A stretch of DNA of 60,000 nucleotides from Polytrichum commune (lineage: Eukaryota; Streptophyta; Polytrichopsida; Polytrichales; Polytrichaceae): positions 41,433,554-41,493,553 of the forward strand of contig OX485803.1 in assembly GCA_950295325.1 (NCBI GenBank). The letters are read 5' to 3'. The notes under the pieces are model-generated. The model ran no database searches, was not told the DNA's origin, and saw only the letters and a program-made list of their open reading frames with translations. The stretch's first letter is position 1, and every line of letters begins with the position of its first letter. Positions 13,172 through 24,250 of the stretch are shown here, in pieces. Made by a program: the position numbers and the translations under genes.

Positions 13172-14659
13172 TCCAAATATGAGTAGACTCACATTTGAGC
13201 AACATATACATGTCTTGCAAAATACATAGAAGAAATCACATTCACCCGACAGAGCATGTTGTCATGCTCCTCATTGGAGTGACTCAGCATCACGGGTAGA
13301 TCACTCCATTGTCAAGTTGAACACCACGTGCGACCAAAAAAAATCTTCTTTTGGTAAGTTGCACCACCAAAATGGGTCAAAATTTTATCAATTTTTTTCA
13401 TGAGTAGATATACACAATACCTATGACATAGTCAAAAGTGGTAACTAAATTTGATGATTTTTTTTTTTCATAAAACATACCATTTCTAACTAGAATGACA
13501 TAGAATTGAACTAAAACAATTACTAAAGAAAATAAAGATGACTAAAATTTTCAAAAAAGTATACAAAAGATATTATCAATGGTTATGTATATGTAGAAAA
13601 AATATCATAAATTTTAATATTATATATGGCATGTAATATAGGGGTAGCAAACTTTGTCCGCACGTAGTGTCAACTTGCCAATGATATGACCTCCCCGTGC
13701 TCAGCATGCCCCTGCCTAGCAAGAATGGACCTTGAGGTGATGCCTAAGCCCGGAAGATGACAAGGCGATGACCACCTACATGTAGGAGTGGGCTAAGGAC
13801 ATTGGTGACTTTAAAGAGGTGCTAAGGGACCACACAACACCTCATGAAGGCTAAGGGTGAGCCAGGTGTCCCAAAAAGAGCCTCACCTTGTTTGACGGAA
13901 TCACAACATTATATTAATAGCCTAAAGTTGTTCTCTTATTAGATGGAGTGATTGAACTATTGTTAGCAAAGTATTTCTAAGGGAATCGAACAATGTAAAG
14001 AACATCTTGATCAAACATGACCCCCTGCCTATAGAGCCCATTGGAAGTGTGGAAGTGTTAGCACCAAAAATGATGACTAGCCTTACTTTGGAGTGGACAT
14101 TCCATTATGTGATGGTGAGGTGGGGCCCTAGATGGAGGACTAGAAGCTTCTATGAGTGGGGAAAACCTCATTATTATCTATAACATTCTTTTGTTGCTCC
14201 TAGGGCAAGGCGATCAATGTTAGACGTAGGGCATAATTATTTCTTAAAAAAGGATTGGGCAAGTGGATCCCTTACTCGCGTGCCTTCCCTCCACCCTTGC
14301 CACATTTGTTTGTTGTCCTCTATATCCAAACACAATGAAAACCCTAAATCAATGGGAAATCTCCATCAAGCTCACTCACATGGCCTCATTCCATATTGCT
14401 TGAGGCACATGAAAAAATGTACCATGTGTCTCAAACTCTTCAAAGTCTTAACAAGAATGATTTCATTATCATTTCAAGTCATTAAGCATGTGTGGACATT
14501 TGCAAGTCTAAAAGCTAGTAGAGTTTTTTTGAACAAACGAATCCATGAGTCTTGGAAATCTACTTTGACCTGGGTTGAACATGTCCAAGACAACATGAGA
14601 TTATATGGCAATCCAAATTTATCTATCTTCAGCAGAAAGATGAGCATAATAGAGTTCTC

Positions 14660-14870
14660 CATTACTTCATTAGAGTTTTGGTCAGGAGTTGGTTGTTTTG
14701 CATGCAATACTTACCATGTTCGGCAAGTTTTTGGTGCATTCTTGGAGTCAATGTGGATGTTTGAAGGAAGGACGTCCTATATTGGTTCATTAAAGACTAA
14801 ACTCAAAGGATCTAGGGTATATTGCAGTATGATGCATGCCATGCGCTCCACACTTAGGTTTTGAGGGGAT
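14660..14870 (+). repeat. Dispersed repeat, copy 1 of 3
   Basis: About 14680-14830 matches the reverse complement of eIF2-alpha intron 2 (about 29330-29500) and the plus strand at 59845-60000. Shared words include GGAGTTGGTT, AAGTTTTTGGTGCAT and TTGGTTCATT. A 215-residue open frame (14217-14864) overlaps it but has no recognisable domain. The repeat class is unknown. Confidence 0.6.
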
Positions 14871-15619
14871 CAACGCTAATGCTTGTGTGAGTGTTGATTG
14901 TGGTGGACTAATATCATTGTGAATGCACGGAGTCTCACTAGGCAACGGCCATTGCTACAATGGGCTGCCTTCGAGCTAATGGGGGTTGGGTTGTGAAAAA
15001 CTATTGCAGGCGGGCTCAATGTGGCAACAACCACTACATCAATACCTATCCACAGTGTAATATAATGAAATTAACTTGAGCATGTGTTGTTTTAAAATGT
15101 TACTCCCATGCATATGGATCAATGCCTTGGACCATTCAACACCATCCTTTCAACAAGCCGTTGTTGATGGGTGACCACAATGAAACTCATGCTATTGACA
15201 TCGACAACACTCACGTGCGATCACCATTCCAAAGTTATAAAAAACTTGATTGACCAATTAGTTGTCCCCACATGATGCACCCGTGCATGTAAAGTAATGT
15301 GTTGCACAATCCCCACACTATCCACTCTTGTGTCAACATGTACATGTACTAGGGGCATCTAATAATAGGTGTAAATATTAATAATATTGATATTTAATTT
15401 ATGTTAGATAAATTAGTTTAGGCATGTGTTACCTTGAGCCATTACACATGTGCATATGGATTCATACCACATGCCATCTTGCATTATCCTTGACACACCA
15501 CTCTTGATGGCCAACCATTTTGAGAATTTGCAATGCCAATTGCAAGAACCCCAATGGGCCCTCACCGTTCCAAAGATCCAAAAAGTTTTTAAGCCAGTTT
15601 GGGCATGTGCCGTCCCGGT

Positions 15620-16279
15620 CAGAGTTCAGGAAGTTTTTGAAGCCTTAGTGGCTAATTGCCGGTAGTTGCTACGAAGGGTCGGATTTTTTCCAATTTACAT
15701 GGGCAAGAGCCGGTCTTTTGTAAAATCAATCGGCCAATTGCCTATATTTTCATATTTTCATTGGCCAATATCCGATTAAATGGAATACATATCGGCACTA
15801 ATTGTTTAAAAAATGTATGAAAAGTTATTAGAAATCATTTCTTAGTACAAAATCTTGAATAAGTGAAAAGAAAGGCATGTTCAAAACTTTAAATTTGAAG
15901 AGTTAATATCCTTGGCAGGAATTGAACCTAGCAATGCCTTCACCGCTTGAAGGCCAAGGGTCCCCCAATTCTTCATAGAAGCAATTGGATTTGGTCATGG
16001 AAAGGTTGCATAATTCAAAAAGTTTAAGGTTTAGGATACTTCCTCAAGTGCATCATCAGATGCCTCAGACAAATAGCGCTCTGGATGCTTCTGGCTGAAA
16101 TCCAGTAACTCACAAGAAGAATCGGCTACATTCCTGGGACATTTTTTGGTCCATCGGCTAATTGCCGGAGGATTGAAATTACAATCGGATTGCCATCCGA
16201 TGGTTGGAAATTTGGACCGGCCATGAGGGGAAATCCATCGGCTAATAATGAACTAGCCATCGGTTTTCCCCAAACATAG
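15620..16279. mobile_element. Non-autonomous hAT-like element, twin copy 2 (660 bp)
   Basis: The same 660-bp element as at 2964-3623, with few substitutions. It has its own perfect 8-bp target duplication GTCCCGGT at 15612-15619 and 16280-16287, so it is an independent insertion and not part of a segmental duplication. Confidence 0.82.
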
Positions 16280-16436
16280 GTCCCGGTGTATTACACAAGT
16301 GCAATAAATTTAAGGTATAGGAACATGCCCACATTGTCTGCACATTATGTTGCCATGGACATCTCATAATTGTGAATTTTGGAACAACAATTGTGTCAAT
16401 GTCCATCCATCCTTGCCTTACCAAAGTAGACTATAT

Positions 16437-16459
16437 AAATTTGACTCTTTATATATATA
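16437..16459. repeat. (TA)n microsatellite
   Basis: A short run of TA dinucleotides in AT-rich intergenic DNA. Confidence 0.7.
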
Positions 16460-16612
16460 TATATATAACTTCAACATATATTCCAAGTAAACCATCCAAA
16501 CACAAGTTTGACAAACAACCTACTTACCCTTGTCAATTTGAAGACCAACAAACTTGAACACAACAACTCTGCACTACAAAAAAAACATTCCCAGAAAGTA
16601 GACTTTGTGGAA

Positions 16613-16993
16613 ACTACACTAAATATGATATTTTGTGTCACCAATTCTAATTGTCTTGCTCAATACTAGTTGAAAACCGTGGTATAGTGTCGACAACACT
16701 AAATGTTAACCCGGCAGTATTTGACATTCCTCGTAAAATTTTGGGGGGATTGTAGATTTACAGTGTTGCAATTACTGCAACTTACCGAGTGATTTTTCAT
16801 CCAAGTTTCAATCATCCATGACGATATTTCATCGCCAACTGCTTACAAGAGAAGGTAGCGTTTTGGCCAATGGATGGAACTCATCCACCATCCATGACAC
16901 TATTTGTTCACTTGTTCATAAGAAGTGGCATCCGAAAAGTGACCATAGTGACATAAAATACCATAAGACACTAAAAATCATATTTAGCGTAGA
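16613..16993. mobile_element. MITE with palindromic ends, copy 2 (~381 bp)
   Basis: Homologous along its length to 12810-13171. Its ends are ACTACACTAAATATGATATT on the left and, as the reverse complement of the right, TCTACGCTAAATATGATTTT. It is more diverged than copy 1, especially at the right end. Just upstream (16572) a CACTACAAAAA word resembles a CACTA-type end but has no partner. Confidence 0.72.
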
Positions 16994-17225
16994 CTAAGGA
17001 CCAATCTAAGGTGAGTCCACCCCACTACACTAAGTCGGAGCATTATAACACCCTATTCAAATATCCACAAAAAACTAGTGTACTTAATTCCGACCCCTTA
17101 CTTACGATATACCACATGCATTCAACACAAACACGGCACGCATGCATGCAACCTAAATATTCCACTCCGTGCACTTGAAGCCACGATGACTAGACTCACA
17201 AACTCCACACTATATTTTAAACTCA

Positions 17226-17470
17226 CCCTAAGGGCCACCAATGAACGTGGAGAACCAACCGCTAGTTACAGATAAATCGGTTGAGTTTGAGAAGCAATCG
17301 GTTTAAGACTTCATGAAAATTATTTATTGTTTAGAGGTATCTATGGGATATACCTTAAATCAATAAACAAAAAATGAAAGATCACAACATGTAACTGGTT
17401 GGATTTGGAAACACTAGGATCTTGACTAATTATGTTCAAAAATCTCCCTTGACAGTGAGGGTTGTTTTAC
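17226..17470 (+). repeat. Dispersed repeat, uninterrupted copy
   Basis: This block is homologous to two separated pieces nearer PDX2: about 17226-17300 matches 18400-18465, and about 17330-17425 matches 18995-19090 (shared words GATCACAACATGTAAC / GATGACAACATGTAAC). The copy near PDX2 is split by the minisatellite block. Confidence 0.6.
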
Positions 17471-18544
17471 ACACAAATCAGGAGTCATGACCATGAAAAT
17501 CTAAGGGTTATTGAAAATCACCCTAAGATTGTAATGTGGGGATAGAAGTCCAAATTTGCAATTGATGGACCCTTGAGCTTATTGAGTAGTGAAAGTGGAC
17601 CATGTTGAGGGCCCGGCAAGATATGTTTGGGTTTAGGTTCCCACCATGGCAACATTATTTTTTTAGTAACCACTGACAATTTAGTCAAGTGTCACGGCCC
17701 TTGGCTTTGTGTTGAATCCCACCTCTTTTTGATGGTCCTAACGCAATATCTGGTATATCATGAAATATTATCCACTTCTTGCCATGTAGGAAGTCATGTA
17801 CATATGTCATCCATTTGAGTTTCTTTGGTCCCTCTTGTGTCAAGGTCTAGTGTAAAGTGAACTCGGAGCGTTCCAACTTCTCGACCAATCACATAATTTG
17901 TGTATCGTAGGTCAAGCTTGAGTGTAAAGTGTGCCCTTAGGGGGGCACTTTAGATTGAGGCCCATAGTTCAAGAACATATGGATGAATTTGAAGCAATTT
18001 GAGGCAAATTGAACCCTTGAGCTGGACCCTCGCTTAAACCCTTGAACCTTTTGAAATGATTCTCCAAAACATGAGCTCTCCTTCTAACTTCATTACTGGG
18101 TTCACCCATTAGTGTCTCCCTCCAAAATGATGTCATGTAAGAGACATCTAACTTTCCCTCTTCTTGGTCTTGGACCCTCATCTAAAGGCCCTTCAGTCCA
18201 ATTTACACATGTCGACCAATAGGATTGCTCCATTTTGTTGGACCCTCCCCCTTGGACCCGCTTCTAGGGCAACGCCCTTCAACTTCTATCCCTCAACAAC
18301 CTTGAAAGGCAAGCAAGTCACAAGTGTCAGCCCTAGGGGCAACATGTGCTCCCAATAATTGCATGTAAGTTTGAGAGAAACTTTGTAACTCAATTTGATA
18401 CCAATGAACGGGGAACACTGACCACTACTGTAGTAGTTGTAGATGAGCCGGTCGAGTTTGATACAGTAGCCACATTAGGGGTCCAGTCGGGGCCCAACTA
18501 GCCCGCCGGTGCGGGACCCCCCCCTCCCCCGGTGCTGGTGCCTA

Positions 18545-18910
18545 CCATCCAGGGCACTTAGGATAATGTCCAAAAGGGGCCCGACTACCTGAATGCAGAG
18601 TGGGACCATCAAGGGCACTAAGGACAACGTCCAAAAGGGCCTTGGCTGCGTGAATGCCAAGTGGGACCGTCAAAGGCACTAAGGACAACGTCTAGAAGGG
18701 CCTTGGCTGGCTGGATGCAGAGTAGGACCATCTGGGGCACTAAGGATAACCTTGGAAAGGGCCCCGACTAGCTGTATTCAGAGTAAAACCGTCTGGTGCA
18801 TTAAGGATAACGTCCTAAAGGGCCCCGGATGGCTGCATGCAGAGTAGGACCGTATGAGGCACTAAAGATAACGTCGAAAAGGACCTCGACTGGTTGGATG
18901 CAGAGTGGGT
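18545..18910. repeat. 61-bp minisatellite, six copies
   Basis: A GGGCACTAAGGATAACGTCC-like core recurs at 18552, 18613, 18674, 18735, 18796 and 18857, exactly 61 bp apart. Each unit also has GGGCC and ATGCAGAGTGGGACC segments. Units differ by several substitutions each but spacing is constant. It is GC-rich against an AT-rich background and lies about 0.6 kb upstream of the PDX2 start codon. Confidence 0.88.
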
Positions 18911-19139
18911 CCCACACCACCCGTGGTTGGACCCCGGTGTGACTAGCATATGAGAAATAACCAGTTGAAGCTGAAAACTTTAAGAAATTTGCCGATCGGT
19001 TTTAGAGGAATCTATGGAACATACGTCGAATTAATGAAGAACCACCGAAAGATGACAACATGTAACCGGCTGGGCTTGGGAACCACTCGGAATATGCACA
19101 AATATCTCCCTAGACACTGGAATGTACCCCACACGTAGA

Positions 19140-19511
19140 TCTGAGGCGCCCCGTGACGCACTGATGACCTAGCCGAGTAACGACCGATGCGAAGAAGCTC
19201 CACGTAGGCCAGCGAGGCTTTCTCGGCGGCGGCTGCCTCGCTTTGGCCAGCTTTTGGCGACGCCCAGGGGTCGCAGATTCCGGCAACCGGGAAGGGGATC
19301 CATCCCCGAGGGGAGGCCACCCACTGGCCACCTACCACACACAAACAACACACAGACACAAAAAAAGGCGGTTGCACCTCGGTGCGCCCAACAATCTAAT
19401 AAAACCTCCGGCTCCATAGCCGCGGAGGGGTTTTAGCATTCGCCTCCTCAGGCTGCATCCACGCCAAGCGCTTCACTTTCATCATCATCAGCTTCTTCTT
19501 CTTCAGGAGTC
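19140..19511 (+). promoter_or_regulatory. GC-rich promoter and 5' leader of PDX2
   Basis: Base composition changes sharply to GC-rich with many CpGs, as at the other gene starts in this window. A leader hairpin at 19405-19428 pairs CCTCCGGCT with AGCC-G-CGGAGG. The stretch just before the start codon is CT-rich (TCTTCTTCTTCTTCAGGAGTC). No TATA box is obvious. The transcription start is not determinable by eye. Confidence 0.5.
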
Positions 19512-19583
19512 ATGGCGGTCGGAGTGCTGGCCTTGCAGGGCTCCTTCAAGGAGCACATCTCCTGTGAGTCCCTCTTGTTGTTG

Positions 19584-19615
<32 letters not shown>

Positions 19616-22600
19616 GGTGTTTTGCTGAATTGAGGGGGGTGAATTGGTTTGATCCTGGGTTTGGAGTGCGCAGGCAATGCTTATGGGGGGAATTGGGTTG
19701 GTAGTCGAGAATGAACCTATGGGTGGTGATGATTGTTAATTCTTTTTGGGTGAATTGAATGAAGAATTCGACGTCTTCTGTGGGTTTGTTTGGTTTTTTT
19801 TGCTATCTGGGTATTCTGATTGCAATGAGGAAGGCTGGTGCTGGGTGAGCATACTGCTCGTGATTCTGTTTTGATGACTTCTCGGAGGAATTTTGTGTTG
19901 GGTGTAGCCCCTGGACAATGCAAATGGTGAATTTTTATTTTTTTTGAATAGTGTTAATCGGTTGAGAAAGCCGTGGTTGTGGAGGTGGCTGCTGTGAATT
20001 CTTTTTTTGGGGGGGGGGGGGGAGCTGGCGCTCAAATCAGTTAGGAATTGGACACCTCCTATGGGTGTGTGTCCACTTGTTTTTGTTTTGGGTCGAGCTG
20101 ATTTTAATGAGCAAGCTGATGTTGGGTGCTCGCCCTGCACGATGGCTGCTTGTTAAGGAGCACATTGACTGTGAGCCATCTTTTGTTGTTGGTGTTGGTG
20201 TGGTTGGGTTTTTTGCTGAATTGAGGGGGGAATTGGTTTGGTGCTGGATTTAGTGCACAAGCGACGCTTGTGAGGGACTTGAGGTGGTACGCGCAGTATG
20301 GGTCGAGTATGAACCTATGGATGGTGGTGGTTGTTAATTTTTTTGTGGAGTCATTATTGTTGTTGGTGTTGATGTCGTCGTTGTTAAATTTTGTTTACTG
20401 AATTGAGGGGGGAATTCGATGCCAAAACCATGGGGATCCCAGGTGTGGGTGTTGGTGGTTGTTGTTGATTTGTTTTTGCTGAATTCAACGAAGAATTTTT
20501 CACTTGTTCTCGTTCATTGGTTGTGCTGATTTCAATGAGTAAGCTGATGCTGAGTGCTCGCCCTGCACTGACAGCTGTTTTAAAGAGCATAGTGCTCGTG
20601 AGTCTTTTTGGGTGACTTTATTGATAAATTTTGTGTTAGTTGTAAACTCTAGACAATGCTGGTGGAAATGAATTTAGTGATAATGGGTTGTGGCTGTGGC
20701 GGTTGTGGCTGTTGTTAATTTTTTTGTTGACCGACTTTCATGAGAAATCGGACATCTCCTTTGGATATTTTTCACTTGTTCTTGTTCATTGGATGTGCCG
20801 ATTTCAATGAGGAAACTGATGCTGGATGCTGACCCTGGACTGCTGCCTTTGCTCATGAGCTTTTTTTGGTGAAATTTTAGAGGAATTTGGTGTTGGGTGT
20901 TGACCCTGGACAATGTTAGTAGGAGTGGCTATCAATTCTAACGGATGGACAATTTCTTTCTGTTAATTCTAGGTCTGAGGAAATTGGGAGTGGAGGCTGT
21001 GGAGGTGCGGAAACCAGAGCAATTGGCTGGATTGTCAGGGCTCATCATTCCTGGGGGTGAGAGCACCACCATGGCCAAGTTGGCTGAGCACTACAAGATG
21101 GTAAGTGTATCGGACTCTCACACTTTTCATTTTCGTTATTGTGTAATTTTTTGTTGCTAATGTTGGGTAGTTGTACAATGCTGTCACAATCTTTTTTCCA
21201 AATTTTCTGAATGGTAAAAACTTGCAGATTCCTGCTCTGCGAGAATTTGGAACATCAGGGAAACCAATTTGGGGCACGTGTGCTGGTCTCATTTTCTTGG
21301 CAGACAAAGCAGTGGGTGAGTGTTAACATTCTTAGTTGAGTTCCTCATTTGTATCTATTGGTTCTGTTGGTGACAACCATCATGGTTAGTTTTTCAGCCT
21401 TTTACTAATGGTGCAATTTGTTGATTATCAATAAGATGATGTTTGTAATTTCTTTCAGTAGTCACCTCACTTTCATATATTCCATGTAGTGAAGCTGAAA
21501 TTTGATACTATGCTTGATGTGTACTCATGGAATTGATGGGTTTGGATTGCGATCTTGGGATTCATAGCTTGTTAAGGATTGAAAGAGTGTATTGTTTTTT
21601 GAGTTGCAGGGCAAAAGGAAGGAGGACAAGCTCTTCTTGGGGGACTTCATTGCACCGTTCATCGGAACTTCTTCGGTAGCCAGGTTGATAATCTCTGGTT
21701 ATCAAACTTTTTTCTCCTTAATTGTCCAAGTAATGCACAAGGCACACTTTAGACTTCATAGCGTTCTTAAGCATTTGTAAGGACGGTCTCTTTCTATTCT
21801 AGCTTGAAAGAATAAAATTTAAAGATCAAGGTCCTTGATTACAGGCATAAATGCCGACCTTAGTCAAGTGGTGGCTCTCATTAGCCCACACCTTGTTGTT
21901 GCTTATCTTCGGACACGAAGCCTTCTTCCATCCACCAAGATTCAATGGAATGTATTCCATTAGTACCGGAACCTAAATGGGCTACTTAAGAATGCTATGC
22001 TTAAAATTCACCATGAGCCATGTCATGACAGGGAGTGATGAGTATGGATCTTGGGTGTTGTCTTTAGGTTGGTGGTGTAATCAATGCTAGTATTAATATC
22101 AACTTTTTGCTTTGGGTCAGTTGAACAGCTTTGAAACTGAGCTCCAAGTTCCAGCTTTAGCCTCTCAGGAAGGGGGTCCTTCCACTTGCCGAGCTGTCTT
22201 CATTCGGGCACCTGCCATTGTTGATGTTGCTTCGACAGTCGAAATTTTGGCAGAGTGTCCTTTATCTGCCAGCTCTGTAGTCCAATCCCCAGAACAGGTA
22301 TATCTAATGTCCTTATTTTTTTGGTTTTGACTAGATTTGTTATAATGTTGAAATGATCTTCATACTAATGCAGCAGACATAACCTTCTGATAAGGAAAAT
22401 CACACCTAGTTCAGGAGTATAAGGTGGAACCACTTAACGTGGACAGTGACCTATAATTTCAACTGACACGTAGATATCCAATCCTAAAATGGACATGTAT
22501 GGAAGGAAATTGGTGTGGATCATCTATGACTTTCCCATGAATTCATAGTTATTCACATGGTCTCTAAATATAATGAGCTTCACTTTCATGTTTCTCATCT

Positions 22601-23372
22601 GGATTTGCGAATGCACTCATGTAACTGTTTTGTTGTTTCAAAACCTACATATCCTAAGGTGCTCAAAGTGTCCACAGTAGGTGCACTCACCTTGTCTCAA
22701 CAACAAATCTCAGTTTAAAATATGGAATTGATTCGGTGGATTTCAGAATACATAAAGTCTTCAGGTATTTGACACGTAAGATAATAGACTGTTCCATTAC
22801 TTGGTTTTGGTGTATCATCAAATTGGGATTATGTGTGTGGAATTTGATCAGGATGGACAATGCAAGGATTCTGTCATAGTGGCAGTGAAGCAAAACAACA
22901 TGCTTGCAACTGCATTTCATCCTGAGCTTACATCCGACTTGCGGTGGTATGTAGCACTTTCCCTCTTCCCACATTACATTAGACTGGTAATGGTTTATCG
23001 ATTTTTCTTCTCTATTTAATATCGAGAATTGAGAATAGGAGCTTCATGACGAAATCTTTGGGATCATAAATAGATTGTATAGGAAAGTAGCTTTATTCAT
23101 TACCCCTGGATTCAATGTTTCATGTTTTTCCTCCTATTGTGCACACCATGCAAATTAGCATCCCATCACTTTTTTCTCATTAGTTGAGGTTTAATACTTA
23201 TTGCAGGCACAGTTTCTTCTTGAAGATGATGAGTGATGGAGAGAAAGGCGCACATGTTCCTGGCACTAAGGGGGTAGTGGCAAAGAAAGCTGTATTGCCA
23301 CAATCTTTAACTCAAGTTAGGGATCTCCCAATCTTCAAAGAGGCTGATTTTTTGAGTGTCGAAACTCAATAA
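19512..23372 (+). CDS. PDX2: PDX2, glutaminase subunit of pyridoxal 5'-phosphate synthase
   Basis: PDX2 hydrolyses glutamine and passes ammonia to PDX1 for vitamin B6 (PLP) synthesis in the cytosol. Seven coding exons join in frame: 19512-19563, 20973-21100, 21228-21315, 21610-21683, 22121-22297, 22852-22946 and 23207-23372, giving 259 aa against about 255 in Arabidopsis. The start is fixed by the family N-terminus [15 protein letters not shown]. Class I glutamine-amidotransferase features are all present: oxyanion-strand motif IIPGGEST (42-49), nucleophile Cys78 in GTCAG (76-80), and catalytic His196 and Glu198 in AFHPEL. The C-terminus RDLPIF matches plant PDX2, followed by about 11 extra residues. 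All introns are GT-AG. Intron 1 is unusually long (1.4 kb) and repetitive. Identification is from family knowledge plus intact motifs; I see no defect. Confidence 0.97.
19530..20900 (+). repeat. Degenerate tandem copies of exon 1/donor region inside PDX2 intron 1
   Basis: The segment around the exon 1 end (about 19530-19690: coding AAGGAGCACAT, donor TGTGAGTC, TTGTTG-rich run, then GCTGAATTGAGGGGGG) recurs in decayed form at about 20125-20260 (TTAAGGAGCACATTGACTGTGAGCC, TTGTTG run, GCTGAATTGAGGGGGG). It recurs again, more weakly, at about 20555-20640 (TTTAAAGAGCATAGTGCTCGTGAGTC) and at 20820-20920. A GTT/GTG-rich simple repeat lies at 19575-19620 and a poly(G) run at 20007-20022. The extra copies keep donor-like GTGAG words. 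Confidence 0.75.
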
Positions 23373-24044
23373 CAAACACCAAGTTCCTCAATCTGGCAGC
23401 AATTGGACCTTCCGTATCTGATTCACCATTCTTTCCAAGTCTGATGTCATACAGGTCCAGCCTTTGGACCTGTATCTGATGTCTACCTGTACCATATTAT
23501 AATTTTTTTCGATTCGTTTCTATATTAACATTTTTTTCAATCTAAATATACCTCATACTTGATATCTCTCTTTTTGGAAATGCTGTGAGTGATGCTCATA
23601 CACGTATGTCTACCTATCTTGCGTCCTCCATAATTTGTGAATGTTCTTATCAGTGCTGTGCTCAACCTTGGAAGATTGTATTGGGTCGAAGGCTTATCTA
23701 CTGTAATTTTCAGCTGGTTGTAGAGTTATTTATACTACATTTTGTTTGCTTTTTTATAATCGTTAAGGTAGATTCACTGTGAGTTCCGAAACTTGTTCAA
23801 AATTGCTGTTTGCATGATGTATCTGGTGTTTAGGCTGAGTTCAAATTCTATTCTTGCCTTGCTAGGGATGGGACATGTTTGTGAGTCTTTGAATTGGGTA
23901 ATTCAGGGCTAATTTATAATTTTCCTTTTGTTTTCATAATAGACGAGTAGAATACACTTCAGAAGAGAATCATCTGTAAGGGATACCCCTAGTGCACAAT
24001 TACTAAGGCTGCACGGGAGAGGTTGGGGAGAGAGGGATTTATCG
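23373..24044. other. PDX2 3' untranslated/flanking region
   Basis: AT-rich sequence after the PDX2 stop codon, presumably including its 3' UTR. No further gene or clear polyadenylation site was singled out. Confidence 0.5.
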
Positions 24045-24250
24045 AATGTGAGCGTACATCTCATTTATCCAACATAGAAATCTGATCCCTTGTGGATTTG
24101 TGGCCGATTCATTTGCAATGACTTGGACTGGACTAATTTGGGGTCTTTAAACTATTTCCAGCGTCAAATCAACTAAAAGAACTGAACTGCAGGTTGCACA
24201 CCAACTTATAAAAGTGCTTTTATGTTGGATGAATTAGAGGTATGCTTGAA
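24045..24250 (+). mobile_element. MITE family B, copy 1 (~200 bp)
   Basis: The left end (GCGTACATCTCATTTATCC, then AACATAGAA) and the reverse complement of the right end (GCATACCTCTAATTCATCC, then AACATAAAA) form an inverted repeat of about 28 bp. The interior matches 32447-32650 and, inverted, 48687-48897 (shared words GATTCATTTGCAATGACTTG and GATTCATTGCAAATGACTTG). No coding content. Target duplication not resolved. Confidence 0.72.

Noticed and set aside
14217-14864. A 215-residue plus-strand protein gene
   Set aside because: No recognisable domain, codon pattern like the surrounding AT-rich DNA, and it overlaps a dispersed repeat.
19701-20140. Minus-strand proteins in PDX2 intron 1
   Set aside because: Low-complexity Ser/Asn/Lys-rich frames arising from GTT/GTG-rich intron repeats.
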